This document shows positions 44,041 to 54,149 of a stretch of DNA of 64,000 bases, piece after piece. Source of the DNA: Rhodocyclaceae bacterium. Its GTDB lineage: Bacteria; Pseudomonadota; Gammaproteobacteria; Burkholderiales; Rhodocyclaceae. Where the stretch lies: NCBI GenBank assembly GCA_023383815.1, contig JAHDYG010000011.1, positions 1 to 64,000 of the forward strand, written 5' to 3'. Within the stretch, counting starts at the first letter, position 1, and the number at the start of each line of letters is the position of its first letter. A model generated the notes under the pieces. The model saw nothing but the letters and a program-made list of their open reading frames with translations, was not told the DNA's origin and searched no databases. Position numbers and translations under genes: made by a program.

Positions 44041-45930
44041 ATGAGTGTCGAGCCCATGAAGAAGACGGATCGCGGTTTCAGCCTCGGGTTCTGGCTTGCG
44101 TTCGGACTGATCGCAGTGCTGATCGTGCTGACGATGGTGCAGGTCGACCGGCAGTGGCAGCGCATGGCCGAGATGACGCGAATCCTGCAGGAGCAGGCCG
44201 AAGACATCCGGCGCACGCGCGGGTTGGTGCGCGATCTTGAGCAGACGCTGCGAAGTGGAGGCTCGCGGGCCATAGCGGCGGCTGCGCCGAAGGAAGCACA
44301 ACTCGCCGTGCCGGATGCGTTCGATCGGGCGCGTCGCGCGAGCACACGTCCCGACTATGCCAGCGGGGACTGGCTGATGCTCGCCTTCGGCACGGGGTTG
44401 CGCACGCTCACGCCGCTGGTATCGACCGACGCGTATGCGAGTGAGGTGCAGGGTTACGTGATCGAATCCCTGATCACGCGTGACCCGGACAGCCTCGAGT
44501 GGCGCGGTCTGGTGGCCGAGGACTGGTCGATCTCGGACGATGGCCTGACGATCACCTTCCGCCTGCGGCGCGACGTGAGCTTTTCCGACGGCGTGCCGCT
44601 CACTGCGCGCGATGTCGCTTTCACGTTCGAATTCATCATGAACGAGGCGATCGCGGCCCCGCGCAGCCGCGCCTACCTGTCGAAGATCCGGAGCGTCGAA
44701 GCGATCGACGACCATACCGTGCGCTTCCTGTTCGCCGAACCGTACTTCAACAGCCTGCAACTCGCCGGTTCGATGGACATCCTGCCCGCGCATTTCTACC
44801 GCCGCTATCTGGACGATCCCCGCACCTTCAACGAGAGCCGTGGCCTGCTGCTGGGCTCGGGGCCATACCGGCTCGCCAATCCTGAAGGCTGGACGCCGGA
44901 TCAGGGGCGCGTCGAACTTGAGCGCAATCCGCGCTACTGGGGGCCGGTGGACGCCTCCTTCGACCGCATCGTCTGGCGCGTGATCGAGAACGACAGCGCC
45001 CGGCTGACGACCTTCCGCAATCAGGACATCGATGTCTATGGGGCGCGCCCGCGCGAGTACCAGCAACTTCTGGACGACAAGGGGCTGCGTGCACGCACGC
45101 AGCATTTCGAGTACATGAGTCCGACGGCGGGATACAGCTACATCGCCTGGAACCAGCAGCGCGGCAATGCGCCGACGCGCTTCACCGATCCGCGCGTGCG
45201 CAGCGCGATGACGCATCTGACCGACGTCGCGCGGGTCATCGACGAGGTGCTGCTCGGCTATGCGGAAGCAGCGGTCAGTCCCTTCAGTCCGCACTCTCCG
45301 CAGCACGACCCTGCACTCCAGCCGGTTCCCTACGACCAGGAGCGCGCACGTCGCCTGCTCGCCGAGGCGGGCTTTGCGGATCGCAACGGCGACGGCATTC
45401 TCGAGGGCGAGGACGGCAAGCCGTTCGAATTCGAGATGACCTTCTTCCAGGACAACGAGGACACGCGCCGCATGGTGCTGTTCCTGCGCGATCTCTATGC
45501 GCGCGCCGGCATCGTCATGCGGCCGAAGCCGACCGAGTGGTCGGTGATGCTGGAGAACATCCAGCGCAAGGATTTCGATGCCATCACGCTCGGCTGGACC
45601 TCCGGCATCGAGATCGACATCTTCCAGATGTTCCATTCGAGTCAGACGCTGGAAGGCGGCGACAACTTCATCTCGTACCGGAACCCCGAACTCGACCGCC
45701 TGATCGACGCGGCACGCGGCGAGGTCAGCGAAGCGAAGCGCATGCCGCTGTGGCAGGCTGCGGAGCGGGTGCTGGTGGCCGACCAGCCCTACACCTTCCT
45801 CTTCCGGCGCAAGACCCTGGCCTTCGTCGATGCGCGCATCGCGAACCTCGAGAACACGCCGCTGGGCCTGAACCTGATGTCGGTGCCGGTGGAGGTGTAC
45901 GTACCGGCTGCACAGCAACGCAGGCGCTGA
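44041..45930 (+). CDS. Membrane-tethered peptide-type ABC substrate-binding protein
   Basis: A 629-residue member of the SBP_bac_5 (OppA/DppA/YejA) family, which binds peptides, nickel chelates or other large ligands. Unusually, residues about 15-37 form an uncleaved-looking transmembrane helix followed by a charged coiled coil (QWQRMAEMTRILQEQAEDIRR is its first part), then a flexible linker and the binding domain from about residue 100. Family sequence includes LAEDWSISDDGLTITFRLR-like VAEDWSISDDG and SFSDGVPLTARDVAFTFEF. The ligand cannot be predicted. It is the first gene of a four-gene operon; the permease follows by 7 bases. Confidence 0.9.
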   Translation: MSVEPMKKTDRGFSLGFWLAFGLIAVLIVLTMVQVDRQWQRMAEMTRILQEQAEDIRRTRGLVRDLEQTLRSGGSRAIAAAAPKEAQLAVPDAFDRARRASTRPDYASGDWLMLAFGTGLRTLTPLVSTDAYASEVQGYVIESLITRDPDSLEWRGLVAEDWSISDDGLTITFRLRRDVSFSDGVPLTARDVAFTFEFIMNEAIAAPRSRAYLSKIRSVEAIDDHTVRFLFAEPYFNSLQLAGSMDILPAHFYRRYLDDPRTFNESRGLLLGSGPYRLANPEGWTPDQGRVELERNPRYWGPVDASFDRIVWRVIENDSARLTTFRNQDIDVYGARPREYQQLLDDKGLRARTQHFEYMSPTAGYSYIAWNQQRGNAPTRFTDPRVRSAMTHLTDVARVIDEVLLGYAEAAVSPFSPHSPQHDPALQPVPYDQERARRLLAEAGFADRNGDGILEGEDGKPFEFEMTFFQDNEDTRRMVLFLRDLYARAGIVMRPKPTEWSVMLENIQRKDFDAITLGWTSGIEIDIFQMFHSSQTLEGGDNFISYRNPELDRLIDAARGEVSEAKRMPLWQAAERVLVADQPYTFLFRRKTLAFVDARIANLENTPLGLNLMSVPVEVYVPAAQQRRR

Positions 45931-45937
45931 ACCGGCC

Positions 45938-47320
45938 ATGCTGCTGTACCTGCTTCGCCGTGCCGTGCTGATGGTGCCGACGCTCTTTGGCATCACCCTG
46001 GTCGTGTTTGTCGTGATGGCGTCGGCGCCGGGCGGGATCAGCGCGCAATCGCTGGTCGACGGCATGAACCTGGAACCCGAGTCGCGCCAGGCGCTGGAGG
46101 ACTACTACAACCGCCTGTACGGCCTCGACCAGCCGGCGCCGGTGCAGTACCTGCGCTGGCTCAACAACATCTCTCCAGTCGGCTTCGAACGTGAGGCCGA
46201 CGGCAGCCTCGGCGCCTTCTCGGTGCTGAAGGGACCGGACCTCGGGGTGAGCTTCCGTTACGGGCGCCCGGTTACCGACCTGCTGGCCGAACGGCTGCCG
46301 ATCACGCTGCTCCTGAACCTGCTTTCGATTCCGCTGATCTACGCGATCTCGATCGCGATCGGCGTGCAGGCTGCGCGCGCGCGTGGCGGGCGCTTCGATG
46401 TCGCCTCCAACGTCTTCCTCCTGGGTCTGTGGTCGGTGCCGACCATGCTCGCCGGCGTGCTGTTCATCGGGTTCTTTGCGTCCGAGCAGCACTGGCGCTG
46501 GTTTCCGACCGCCGGACTGGTGCGCCGCGAGGCTGTCGACCAGACCTTCCTGCCGTGGCTTGCAAGCGGTAGCGATCTTGTGCTGCTCTTCACGATCGCC
46601 GGCCTGTCCACGGTGCTGCTCGTGTGGGCCGCAGCGACGGCGCCGCGCAACGCGCGACGCATCGGGGGCGCCACGCTCGGCGCGGGGCTGGGCTACCTGA
46701 TGGCGGCCGACGTGATCGGCTTCGGTCCGAGCGGTCTGCACCTCGTGCTTGCGGCCGCGGGAGCCGGGCTCGCTGGTGCGCTCGCCGGCATTCCCGGGCA
46801 GGGGTTGCGGATTGCGCTCGCCGGCGGGCTCGGGCTGGGCATCGGGATCGGGCTTGCGCGCGCGGCAGGGGTCGAGATCGTCCAGGCCGGCTATCTCTTC
46901 GACCGGGCCTGGCACCTCGTGCTGCCGGTCATCGCGCTGTCTTACGGCGGGCTTGCCTTCCTCGCCAAGCTCACGCGTTCCTCGCTGCTGGAGAATCTGG
47001 CCGCCGACTACGCGCGCACCGCGCGGGCCAAGGGTGTGGATGAGGAGACCGTGCTGTGGCGCCACGTCTTCCGCAATTCGCTGCTGCCGCTGATCACGGT
47101 GTCAGCAACCCTGCTGCCGAGCCTGCTGGCGGGCTCGGTGATCGTCGAGAGCATCTTCTCGATCGATGGCATGGGCAAGCTTGCGGTCGAGGCGGTGCAG
47201 ACCCGCGACCGAGAACTGGTGTTGTCGGTGACGCTGATCTCAGGGCTGCTGACGCTCGCCGGGTACCTGCTGGCCGATCTCGCCTACGCCATCGCCGACC
47301 CGAGGGTGAGCTATGACTGA
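45938..47320 (+). CDS. ABC transporter permease, DppB/YejB type, enlarged
   Basis: A 460-residue permease, about 100-130 residues longer than DppB or YejB. The N-terminus (LLYLLRRAVLMVPTLFGITLVVFVVM) and the coupling loop (ARAKGVDEETVLWRHVFRNS) are classical. Residues about 213-310 form an extra block of roughly four hydrophobic segments rich in Gly and Ala, inserted between the regular membrane helices. The stop overlaps the next permease by 8 bases. Confidence 0.92.
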   Translation: MLLYLLRRAVLMVPTLFGITLVVFVVMASAPGGISAQSLVDGMNLEPESRQALEDYYNRLYGLDQPAPVQYLRWLNNISPVGFEREADGSLGAFSVLKGPDLGVSFRYGRPVTDLLAERLPITLLLNLLSIPLIYAISIAIGVQAARARGGRFDVASNVFLLGLWSVPTMLAGVLFIGFFASEQHWRWFPTAGLVRREAVDQTFLPWLASGSDLVLLFTIAGLSTVLLVWAAATAPRNARRIGGATLGAGLGYLMAADVIGFGPSGLHLVLAAAGAGLAGALAGIPGQGLRIALAGGLGLGIGIGLARAAGVEIVQAGYLFDRAWHLVLPVIALSYGGLAFLAKLTRSSLLENLAADYARTARAKGVDEETVLWRHVFRNSLLPLITVSATLLPSLLAGSVIVESIFSIDGMGKLAVEAVQTRDRELVLSVTLISGLLTLAGYLLADLAYAIADPRVSYD

Positions 47321-48521
47321 GGCGACGGAGATCGATACGAGGCCTGTGCAGCGTTCGCGCCCGTGGTCGCGCCAGGTGCTCGCCGCGCTCGTCCGGCGCA
47401 CCGGCGCACGCCTCGGCCTGGCGTGGATCGGCGTGCTGGTGCTGGTGGCAACTTTCGCTCCGTTCATCGCCAACACGCACCCGCTCTACCTCGTCGTCGA
47501 CGGGCATGCGAGCAGTCCGGCGCTGGCGCATCTGGAGCCGGTCGACTGGATCTGGCTGACCGGATTCTTCCTCGCGGTGGCGCTGGCGTGCGTGCCCGGA
47601 CGCCTGTGGCTGCGGGTGCTCGCCTGGTTGTGCGGGATTGCGGTGGCGACCGGGCTGGCGTACGCACTGGTCGCGCCGCCGGTGCTGGTGGTCTACGAGC
47701 AGTACCGCGAACTGGAGGCGAGCGGCGCGGTCGAGCGCATCGTGCGGGCGCCGATTCCGTATTCGGCCAAGGACTACCTGCGCGATTACGGCGACACCGG
47801 CATCGAGGCACCGCTCGCCGTGGCCGAGCGGCGCCACTGGCTGGGCACCGAGGAGAACGGTGCGGATGTCGCGGCGCGCATGATCCACGCCGCGCGCATC
47901 GCGCTTGGCATCGGCTTCATTGCGACCGGGATCGCGCTCGTGATCGGCACGCTGATCGGCGGACTGATGGGCTATTTCTCCGGGGTCGTCGACATCATCG
48001 GCATGCGCCTGGTGGAGATCTTCGAGGCGATCCCGACACTGTTCCTGCTGCTCACCTTCGTCGCGTTCTTCGGGCGCTCGATCTACATGATGATGATCAT
48101 CATCGGCATCACCTCGTGGTCGGGCTACGCGCGTTACGTCCGTGCGGAGTTCCTCAAGCTGCGCGAGCAGGAGTTCGTACAGGCGGCGGTGGCATGCGGC
48201 CTTCCGCTGCCATCGATCCTGTTCCGCCACATGCTGCCCAACGGCCTGGCGCCGCTGCTGGTCGCCGCGAGCTTCGGCGTGGCCTCCGCAATCCTCGCCG
48301 AGGCCACGCTGTCCTTCCTCGGCCTGGGCCTCGTCGATGATCCGTCGTGGGGCCAGATGCTCAACCAGGCGGTGCAGTCCTCGACCTTCAACTGGTGGCT
48401 GGCGGTGTTCCCCGGCGGTGCGATCTTCCTCACCGTTTTTGCGTACAACCTGATCGGTGAGGCGCTGCGCGACGCGGTCGACCCGCACACCCAGCGCACC
48501 ATGCAGGGGGCGGGGCGGTGA
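47313..48521 (+). CDS. ABC transporter permease, DppC/YejE type, enlarged
   Basis: A 402-residue permease; DppC relatives have about 300-340. After the first helix (LAWIGVLVLVATFAPFIA) an insert with two extra hydrophobic segments (about 79-94 and 99-121) precedes the usual periplasmic region (HWLGTEENGADVAARMIHAARI). The EAA loop QAAVACGLPLPSILFRHMLPN and the C-terminal family sequence are normal. It overlaps the ATPase start by 4 bases. Confidence 0.92.
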   Translation: MTEATEIDTRPVQRSRPWSRQVLAALVRRTGARLGLAWIGVLVLVATFAPFIANTHPLYLVVDGHASSPALAHLEPVDWIWLTGFFLAVALACVPGRLWLRVLAWLCGIAVATGLAYALVAPPVLVVYEQYRELEASGAVERIVRAPIPYSAKDYLRDYGDTGIEAPLAVAERRHWLGTEENGADVAARMIHAARIALGIGFIATGIALVIGTLIGGLMGYFSGVVDIIGMRLVEIFEAIPTLFLLLTFVAFFGRSIYMMMIIIGITSWSGYARYVRAEFLKLREQEFVQAAVACGLPLPSILFRHMLPNGLAPLLVAASFGVASAILAEATLSFLGLGLVDDPSWGQMLNQAVQSSTFNWWLAVFPGGAIFLTVFAYNLIGEALRDAVDPHTQRTMQGAGR

Positions 48522-50158
48522 AGCTCGTCGAGATCGAGGACCTCGTCACCGAGCTGTCCGACGGGCAGTCCTGGATGCGGGCGGTCGACGGCGTCAGTCT
48601 TGCCGTGCAGCGGGGCGAGACGGTCTGCCTGGTGGGCGAGTCGGGCAGCGGCAAGTCGGTCACGGCGCTGTCGCTGATGGGGCTGCTGCCCGAGGCGCGT
48701 CACCGCCACCCGCGCGGGCGCATCCGGCTGTTTGGCGAGGAGGGCGTGGCGCTGGATCTGCTCGGCGCGGGTGAAGAGGTGCTCGCACAGGTACGGGGCC
48801 GGCGGATCGGCATGATCTTCCAGGAGCCGATGACCTCGCTCAATCCGGTGCTGACGATCGGTGAGCAACTGGATGAGGCGCTGCAGTTGCATCACCCCGG
48901 GATGCCCGACGACGAGCGTGCTGCGCGCATCGTCGCGGCGCTTGAAGAGGTGCGCCTGCCCGACCCGCAGGGCCGCGTGCGCGAGTATCCGCACCGGCTC
49001 TCGGGTGGACAGCGCCAGCGCGTGATGATCGCGATGGCCTTGATCTGCGAACCCGAGCTGCTGATTGCCGATGAGCCGACCACGGCGCTCGACGTGACGG
49101 TGCAGGCCGGCATCCTCGCCCTGCTGCGCGAGCTGCAGCAGCGGCGTGGCATGGGCGTGCTCTTCATCACGCACGATTTCGGTGTCGTGGCGCAGATTGC
49201 CGACACGGTGGGCGTCATGCGCCGTGGGGTGCTGGTCGAGAGCGGCCGCGCGGACGACGTGTTGCGCCGACCGCAGCACGAATACACCCGGAGCCTGATC
49301 GCAGCCTTGCCGGAGCGGCTCGTGCGCAGCCGGCGCGAGCGGCCGGCCGGCCAGCCGCTGGTCGAGGTCCGTGATCTCAGGGTGCATTTTCCGGTTCGCC
49401 GCGGCTTCCTGCGGCGGGTGGTCGATCAGTTCCGTGCGGTCGATGGCGTTTCGCTGAGCGTGCGGGAGGGGGAGGTGCTCGCACTCGTCGGCGAATCCGG
49501 TTGCGGCAAGACCACCCTCGGGCGCGCGCTGCTGCGCCTGCTGGAACCGACTGCGGGCGAGATCCGGCTCGAAGGGCGAGACATCACGCGTGTGCCGCAG
49601 CGGGCGCTGCGGACGCTGCGGCGGCGCATGCAGGTGGTGTTCCAGGACCCAGGCTCCAGTCTCAACCCGCGCCTGCCGATCGCCACGACCCTGCTCGAGC
49701 CGATGCGCGTGCATGGCATCGGCGTGGATGACGATGAGCGCCAGGCGCGTGCGCTCGCCTTGCTCGAACGCGTCGAGATGCCCGCTGACAGCCTGTGGCG
49801 CTATCCGCACGAATTCTCGGGTGGCCAGCGCCAGCGGCTGGCCATCGCGCGGGCGCTGGTGCTCGAACCGCGCTTTCTCCTGTGCGACGAGATCACTTCG
49901 GCGCTCGATGTCTCGGTGCAGGCTGGCATCCTGCGCCTGCTGCGCCGGCTCGTTGACGAAGACGGATTGGGCTTGCTCTTCATCACGCACAACATGGGTG
50001 TGGTCGAGTTCCTCGCCGACCGCATGGCCGTGATGCACGACGGACGGCTGGTCGAGGATGGAATCACCGCCGAGGTCCTGCGCGCGCCGCGCGAAGACTA
50101 CACGCGCCGGCTGCTCGCGGCGGTGCCCAGACTCGATGGGGCGCTCGTCGAGGGCTGA
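48518..50158 (+). CDS. Fused duplicated ABC transporter ATP-binding protein (YejF/DppDF type)
   Basis: A 546-residue protein with two complete ABC domains in tandem, as in YejF and GsiA. Domain 1 has [16 protein letters not shown] and LLIADEP; domain 2 has [16 protein letters not shown] and FLLCDEI, where the usual ADEPTS is replaced by CDEITS. Together they drive the two permeases upstream. The start overlaps the preceding stop (GTGA context). It ends the operon and is convergent with the diguanylate cyclase. Confidence 0.95.
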   Translation: MKLVEIEDLVTELSDGQSWMRAVDGVSLAVQRGETVCLVGESGSGKSVTALSLMGLLPEARHRHPRGRIRLFGEEGVALDLLGAGEEVLAQVRGRRIGMIFQEPMTSLNPVLTIGEQLDEALQLHHPGMPDDERAARIVAALEEVRLPDPQGRVREYPHRLSGGQRQRVMIAMALICEPELLIADEPTTALDVTVQAGILALLRELQQRRGMGVLFITHDFGVVAQIADTVGVMRRGVLVESGRADDVLRRPQHEYTRSLIAALPERLVRSRRERPAGQPLVEVRDLRVHFPVRRGFLRRVVDQFRAVDGVSLSVREGEVLALVGESGCGKTTLGRALLRLLEPTAGEIRLEGRDITRVPQRALRTLRRRMQVVFQDPGSSLNPRLPIATTLLEPMRVHGIGVDDDERQARALALLERVEMPADSLWRYPHEFSGGQRQRLAIARALVLEPRFLLCDEITSALDVSVQAGILRLLRRLVDEDGLGLLFITHNMGVVEFLADRMAVMHDGRLVEDGITAEVLRAPREDYTRRLLAAVPRLDGALVEG

Positions 50159-50187
50159 GCGTCAACGCGTCTTGGGTAAGCCTCGCT

Positions 50188-52434
50188 TCAGGTGCCATCG
50201 CATCCGGTCTCGGAGTCAGCAGCCGTGGCGATCCGGCTTCCGCCTTCCTTCTTTGCGGCATACATGGCTGCGTCCGCGGCCTCGACGAGGGCTGCCGGAG
50301 AGCTGGCGTCTTCGGGCCAGAAGGCGACTCCGATCGAGCATCCGACGGTCAGCGTCGTGTCTTCCCACGCAACCGGTTCGCGAACTGCGGTGAGAAGGCC
50401 GCTGAGCGCGCGCCGCACCCCTGCGGATTCTCCGACCTCTCCGAGCACGGCGATGAATTCGTCGCCACCCACGCGCGCCAGGGTATCGCTGGCTCGCAGC
50501 ACCCCCTGCATGCGATCGGCCACGGTCTGAAGCACCAGGTCACCGGCCAGATGGCCATGCAGGTCATTGATCGGCTTGAACTGGTCCAGATCGACGAACA
50601 CCACCGCGACCCGCGCCTTCTTGCGCTCGGCCTGGCTGATCGCGGTCTGGATCCGGTCAAGGAGCAGCGGGCGGTTCGGCAGGCCGGTCAACGGATCGTG
50701 GTTCGCCTGCCAGCGGAGCACTTCTTCGGCCGCCTTCTGGTCATGGAGATCGGAGTATACGGCCACATAGCGCACCTCCCTGGATGCGGGCTCGTTGATC
50801 TTCGTGATGGATGCGAGAAAGGGAATCGGCTCGCCCGAGCGGCTGCGGTTCCAGACTTCGCCATGCCAGTAGCCGTCTCGCTGCAGTGCGGCCCAGATTC
50901 CGGCGTAGAACCTTTCCTCATGACGCTGTGAGCGCAGGATGCTGATCTTGCGGCCGACGGCCTCCTCGACCGAGTAGCCGAAGGTCTCGGTGAACGCGCG
51001 GTTGATCCGGAGGATGTTCGACTCGCCGTCGGTGATCACGATCGGCTGGCTGACCTGCGCGAACACGGCTGCTGCCATCCGGCCTTCGCGCTCGGCTTCG
51101 CGCAGGCGCGTGACTTCCGACAGGGTCGCGACGACGACATCGCTGCTGCCCTGCGGGTCCGTGTCGAGCAGGCGCGTACTGATGCTGACCCAGGCGGGCC
51201 GGCGTCCGGGTGTCCGGATTCCATACAGCTGGTGATCGATCGGCTTGCCGCTTTCCACGGTCCGGGCCGACGGATAGCGGTCGGGCGGGAGCGTTTGTCC
51301 ATGCTCGTCGACCAGGTCCCAGATGGCGTTCTCGGGTCGCTGGCCGATGAGATCGCTGCGCGGGACGCCGGACAGCCGGGCGGCGGCTTCGTTCACCAGC
51401 GTGATACGGCCTTCGGCGTCGCGTACGACGACCCCTTCGGCTAGACTCTCGATGATAATGTCGAGCCGCCGCTGCATGGCGCCCAGGTCGCCGATCTGGG
51501 CGACCCTGCGCTGCGCGTAGCGCCACGCCAGCCACAGCAGCGCCAGCAGCAGGGCGGCAATCGCGGTGCCGGAAAGCCACAGCATCGTGCGTCGCGGCGC
51601 GAGACGCGACTCCAGTTCCTCGAAAGTGTCGCCGACCGCGACATACAGCGGCAGCCCCTGGACGTGGCGCAGTGCGTGCGCACGCATGCGGCCATCCGTG
51701 GGCGAAGCCCGTACGGCATAGACGGCATCTCCAGAGTGCAGGGTCGCGACCGCGGCGTCGTCGATGCGCCGACCGATGTACGTGTCGGCGTCGGCGGAGC
51801 GGGCGAGGACCATGCCGTCCCCGGACATCACGGTCAGGATCTCATTGCCGGAGGCGCGCCTCGAAAGACCGCTGCCGATCAGGGCCTGGGGGTCGATGCC
51901 GATCGCCACGACTCCAGCGAATCCGCCGTCGGGGCTTCGCACCCGGCGCGCCAGCACGACGATCTTCCTCTTGCTGATGCGGCCGGCAATCGGGCCGGAG
52001 ATGTCGAGCCGATCTTCGCCGTCGCCCAGTCGTGTGAAGTAGTCCCGGTCGGACACCGAGACATGCGACTGCGGGGGTCTGCCGCCCGAGAGCAGCACGG
52101 TGCCGTTCCGGTCGGCGACGAGGTTCGCGGTCGCGATATCCAGCTGGCCGCTGTTCGCCAGGCTGGCAAGCATCCGCTTGAACTCGTCGAGGCCTCGCGC
52201 TTCGAGGCTCTCGCGCAGAAACAGGATCGCCGTGTCGATCTTGCGTACCCGCTCCATCACGGCCGCTTCGGCGAGGTGGGCCTGAGCCTCCAGTTCGCGT
52301 TGCAGGCGGGTCTCCGCCTCCGCGCGCTCGTGCCCGACCTGTGCCTGGATCAGGATGCAAAGACCGATGACCAGGGCCGTTCCGAGTGCGACCAGCGCGA
52401 GCGCAAGACGCATCTGTTCACGAGGTGTCTTCAT
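50188..52434 (-). CDS. PAS-GGDEF diguanylate cyclase with periplasmic sensor domain
   Basis: A 748-residue inner membrane protein. It has an N-terminal helix (about 9-30), a periplasmic dCache-like sensor (about 35-280; SVSDRDYFTRL and DISGPIAGRISKRKIVVLARR are typical), a second helix (about 290-312) and two PAS domains (about 330-450 and 455-575; the second has the ITDGESNILRINRAFTETFGYS pattern). A GGDEF domain follows with an intact GGDEF at 656-660 and an RxxD inhibitory site five residues before it. It should make cyclic di-GMP in response to an extracytoplasmic ligand. There is no EAL domain. The ATG at 52434 is chosen; the frame is open upstream. Confidence 0.93.
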   Translation of the reverse strand: MKTPREQMRLALALVALGTALVIGLCILIQAQVGHERAEAETRLQRELEAQAHLAEAAVMERVRKIDTAILFLRESLEARGLDEFKRMLASLANSGQLDIATANLVADRNGTVLLSGGRPPQSHVSVSDRDYFTRLGDGEDRLDISGPIAGRISKRKIVVLARRVRSPDGGFAGVVAIGIDPQALIGSGLSRRASGNEILTVMSGDGMVLARSADADTYIGRRIDDAAVATLHSGDAVYAVRASPTDGRMRAHALRHVQGLPLYVAVGDTFEELESRLAPRRTMLWLSGTAIAALLLALLWLAWRYAQRRVAQIGDLGAMQRRLDIIIESLAEGVVVRDAEGRITLVNEAAARLSGVPRSDLIGQRPENAIWDLVDEHGQTLPPDRYPSARTVESGKPIDHQLYGIRTPGRRPAWVSISTRLLDTDPQGSSDVVVATLSEVTRLREAEREGRMAAAVFAQVSQPIVITDGESNILRINRAFTETFGYSVEEAVGRKISILRSQRHEERFYAGIWAALQRDGYWHGEVWNRSRSGEPIPFLASITKINEPASREVRYVAVYSDLHDQKAAEEVLRWQANHDPLTGLPNRPLLLDRIQTAISQAERKKARVAVVFVDLDQFKPINDLHGHLAGDLVLQTVADRMQGVLRASDTLARVGGDEFIAVLGEVGESAGVRRALSGLLTAVREPVAWEDTTLTVGCSIGVAFWPEDASSPAALVEAADAAMYAAKKEGGSRIATAADSETGCDGT

Positions 52435-52501
52435 GCCGGGAAGCCGGTGACGGATCCGGAATGCGGACTCTCGCCCACCGCGAACAGCGCATGCAGGTCG
52501 C

Positions 52502-54136
52502 TCATCCCGAGGCTCCGGTTCCAGCAGCGCGCGCACGCAGTACGTACTTCTGGATCTTGCCGGTTGCGGTCTTCGGCAGTTCACCGAAGACGATCGTCTT
52601 GGGGGCCTTGAACCCCGCCAAGTGTTCGCGGCAGAAGGTGATGAGCTCGGCCGCGCTGGCGTGCTGGCCATCCCTGAGTTCGACGAAGGCGCACGGGACT
52701 TCGCCCCATTTGTCGTCGGGTTGTGCAACGACTGCGGCGGCGGCGACGGCCGGGTGCTTGTAGAGCGCATCCTCGACCTCGACCGAAGAGACGTTCTCGC
52801 CGCCCGAGATGATCACATCCTTGAGGCGGTCGCGGATCTGCATGTAGCCGTGCTCGTGCCACACGGCCGCATCGCCGGTGCGCAGCCAGCCGTCCGTGAA
52901 GGCTTGCGCGGTGGCTTCGGGGTCCTTGTAGTAGCCCTTCATCATGGTGTTGCCGCGCAGCTCGATCTCGCCTTGCGTGATGCCGTCGCGCGGGACCGGT
53001 TGGCGGGTTTCGAGGTCGACGATGCGGACCTCCTCGTTCATCGGAAACGTCACTCCCTGCCAGCTCTGGATCTCGGCCTGGCGTTCGAAGGGCAGGGCAT
53101 CCCATTCCTCGCGCCACAGGCATTGTGTGACGTGCCCGAAGGTTTCGGTCAGGCCGTACACCTGCATCACGTCGAAGCCGAGCGCCTTCATGCGTTCGAG
53201 GATTGCGGCCGGCGGGGGGGCACCGGCGGTCAGGACGCGCACCGGATGGTCGAAGCTGCGCCGATCGGATTCGGACGCGTTCACCAGCATGCCGAGCACG
53301 ATCGGGGCGCCGCCAAAGTGCGTGACGCGGTGCTCGGCGATCGCCTCGAAGATCGCCCTGGCTGTGACGGTCCGGCAGCAGACCACGGTTCCGGCCATGA
53401 GCGTCATCGTCCAGGCGTGCCCCCAGCCGTTGCAGTGGAACATCGGCACTGTGTATAGATAGGTCGGATGCAGCGGCAGGTTCCAGGCAGCGACCGTGCC
53501 CATGCTCATCAGGTAGCCGCCGCGGTGATGATAGACGACGCCCTTCGGGCGGCCGGAGGTGCCCGACGTGTAGTTGAGTGCCAGCGCCTGCCACTCGTCC
53601 TCGGGCAGGCGCCAGGGTGACAGCGGATCGCCCTCGGCGAGCAGTCCCTCGTAGTCGACGTCGCCAAGCCGCTCGCCGGGTGGTTCGTTGTCGTCAATGA
53701 TGTCGACCACCGGGAGCTTGCGTCCGAGCTGGCGCAGCGCCTCCCTGACCGTCGGCGCGAAGCGGGTGTCGGTGATCAGCATCCGCGCGTCCGAGTGTTC
53801 GAGGATGTAGGCGATCGTTCCCGGATCGAGGCGGACGTTGATCGTGTTGAGGACGGCGCCCGCCATCGGGATGCCAAAGTGCGCCTCGAACATCTCCGGT
53901 GTGTTGGCCGCCAGGATCGACACAGTGTCGCCGGTGCCGATGCCCCGCTGCCCGAGCGCCGCCGCCAGCCGCCGTGCACGCGCCCCGGTTTCTGCCCAGC
54001 TCTGGCGGCGTGCGCCGTGGATCAGTGCGGTGCGCGACGGAAAGAGATCCACCGTGCGCCGCAGGAAGGATAGTGGCGAGAGCGGTACGTGGTTGGCCGG
54101 GTTGCGGGCGAGCGCTTCGTACTGTTCGCGGGACAT
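52502..54136 (-). CDS. AMP-dependent acyl-CoA synthetase
   Basis: A 544-residue ANL-superfamily ligase that activates a carboxylic acid to its CoA thioester. It has the P-loop-like YTSGTSGRPKGV, VYGLTETFG, the hinge DGWLRTGD and the C-terminal catalytic Lys in KTATGKIQK. The size and pattern (HCNGWGHAWTMTLMAGT) match the medium-chain or methylmercaptopropionate-CoA ligase-like subgroup; the substrate is not certain. I start at MSREQYEAL (54136). The macro-domain gene lies 13 bases upstream on the same strand. Confidence 0.93.
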   Translation of the reverse strand: MSREQYEALARNPANHVPLSPLSFLRRTVDLFPSRTALIHGARRQSWAETGARARRLAAALGQRGIGTGDTVSILAANTPEMFEAHFGIPMAGAVLNTINVRLDPGTIAYILEHSDARMLITDTRFAPTVREALRQLGRKLPVVDIIDDNEPPGERLGDVDYEGLLAEGDPLSPWRLPEDEWQALALNYTSGTSGRPKGVVYHHRGGYLMSMGTVAAWNLPLHPTYLYTVPMFHCNGWGHAWTMTLMAGTVVCCRTVTARAIFEAIAEHRVTHFGGAPIVLGMLVNASESDRRSFDHPVRVLTAGAPPPAAILERMKALGFDVMQVYGLTETFGHVTQCLWREEWDALPFERQAEIQSWQGVTFPMNEEVRIVDLETRQPVPRDGITQGEIELRGNTMMKGYYKDPEATAQAFTDGWLRTGDAAVWHEHGYMQIRDRLKDVIISGGENVSSVEVEDALYKHPAVAAAAVVAQPDDKWGEVPCAFVELRDGQHASAAELITFCREHLAGFKAPKTIVFGELPKTATGKIQKYVLRARAAGTGASG

Positions 54137-54149
54137 CGGCTCGGGGTCC

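Noticed and set aside
42685..46065. A long minus-strand frame spanning the transglycosylase and the ABC binding protein gene
   Set aside because: It crosses two real genes with strong family motifs in other frames, and its product is low-complexity.
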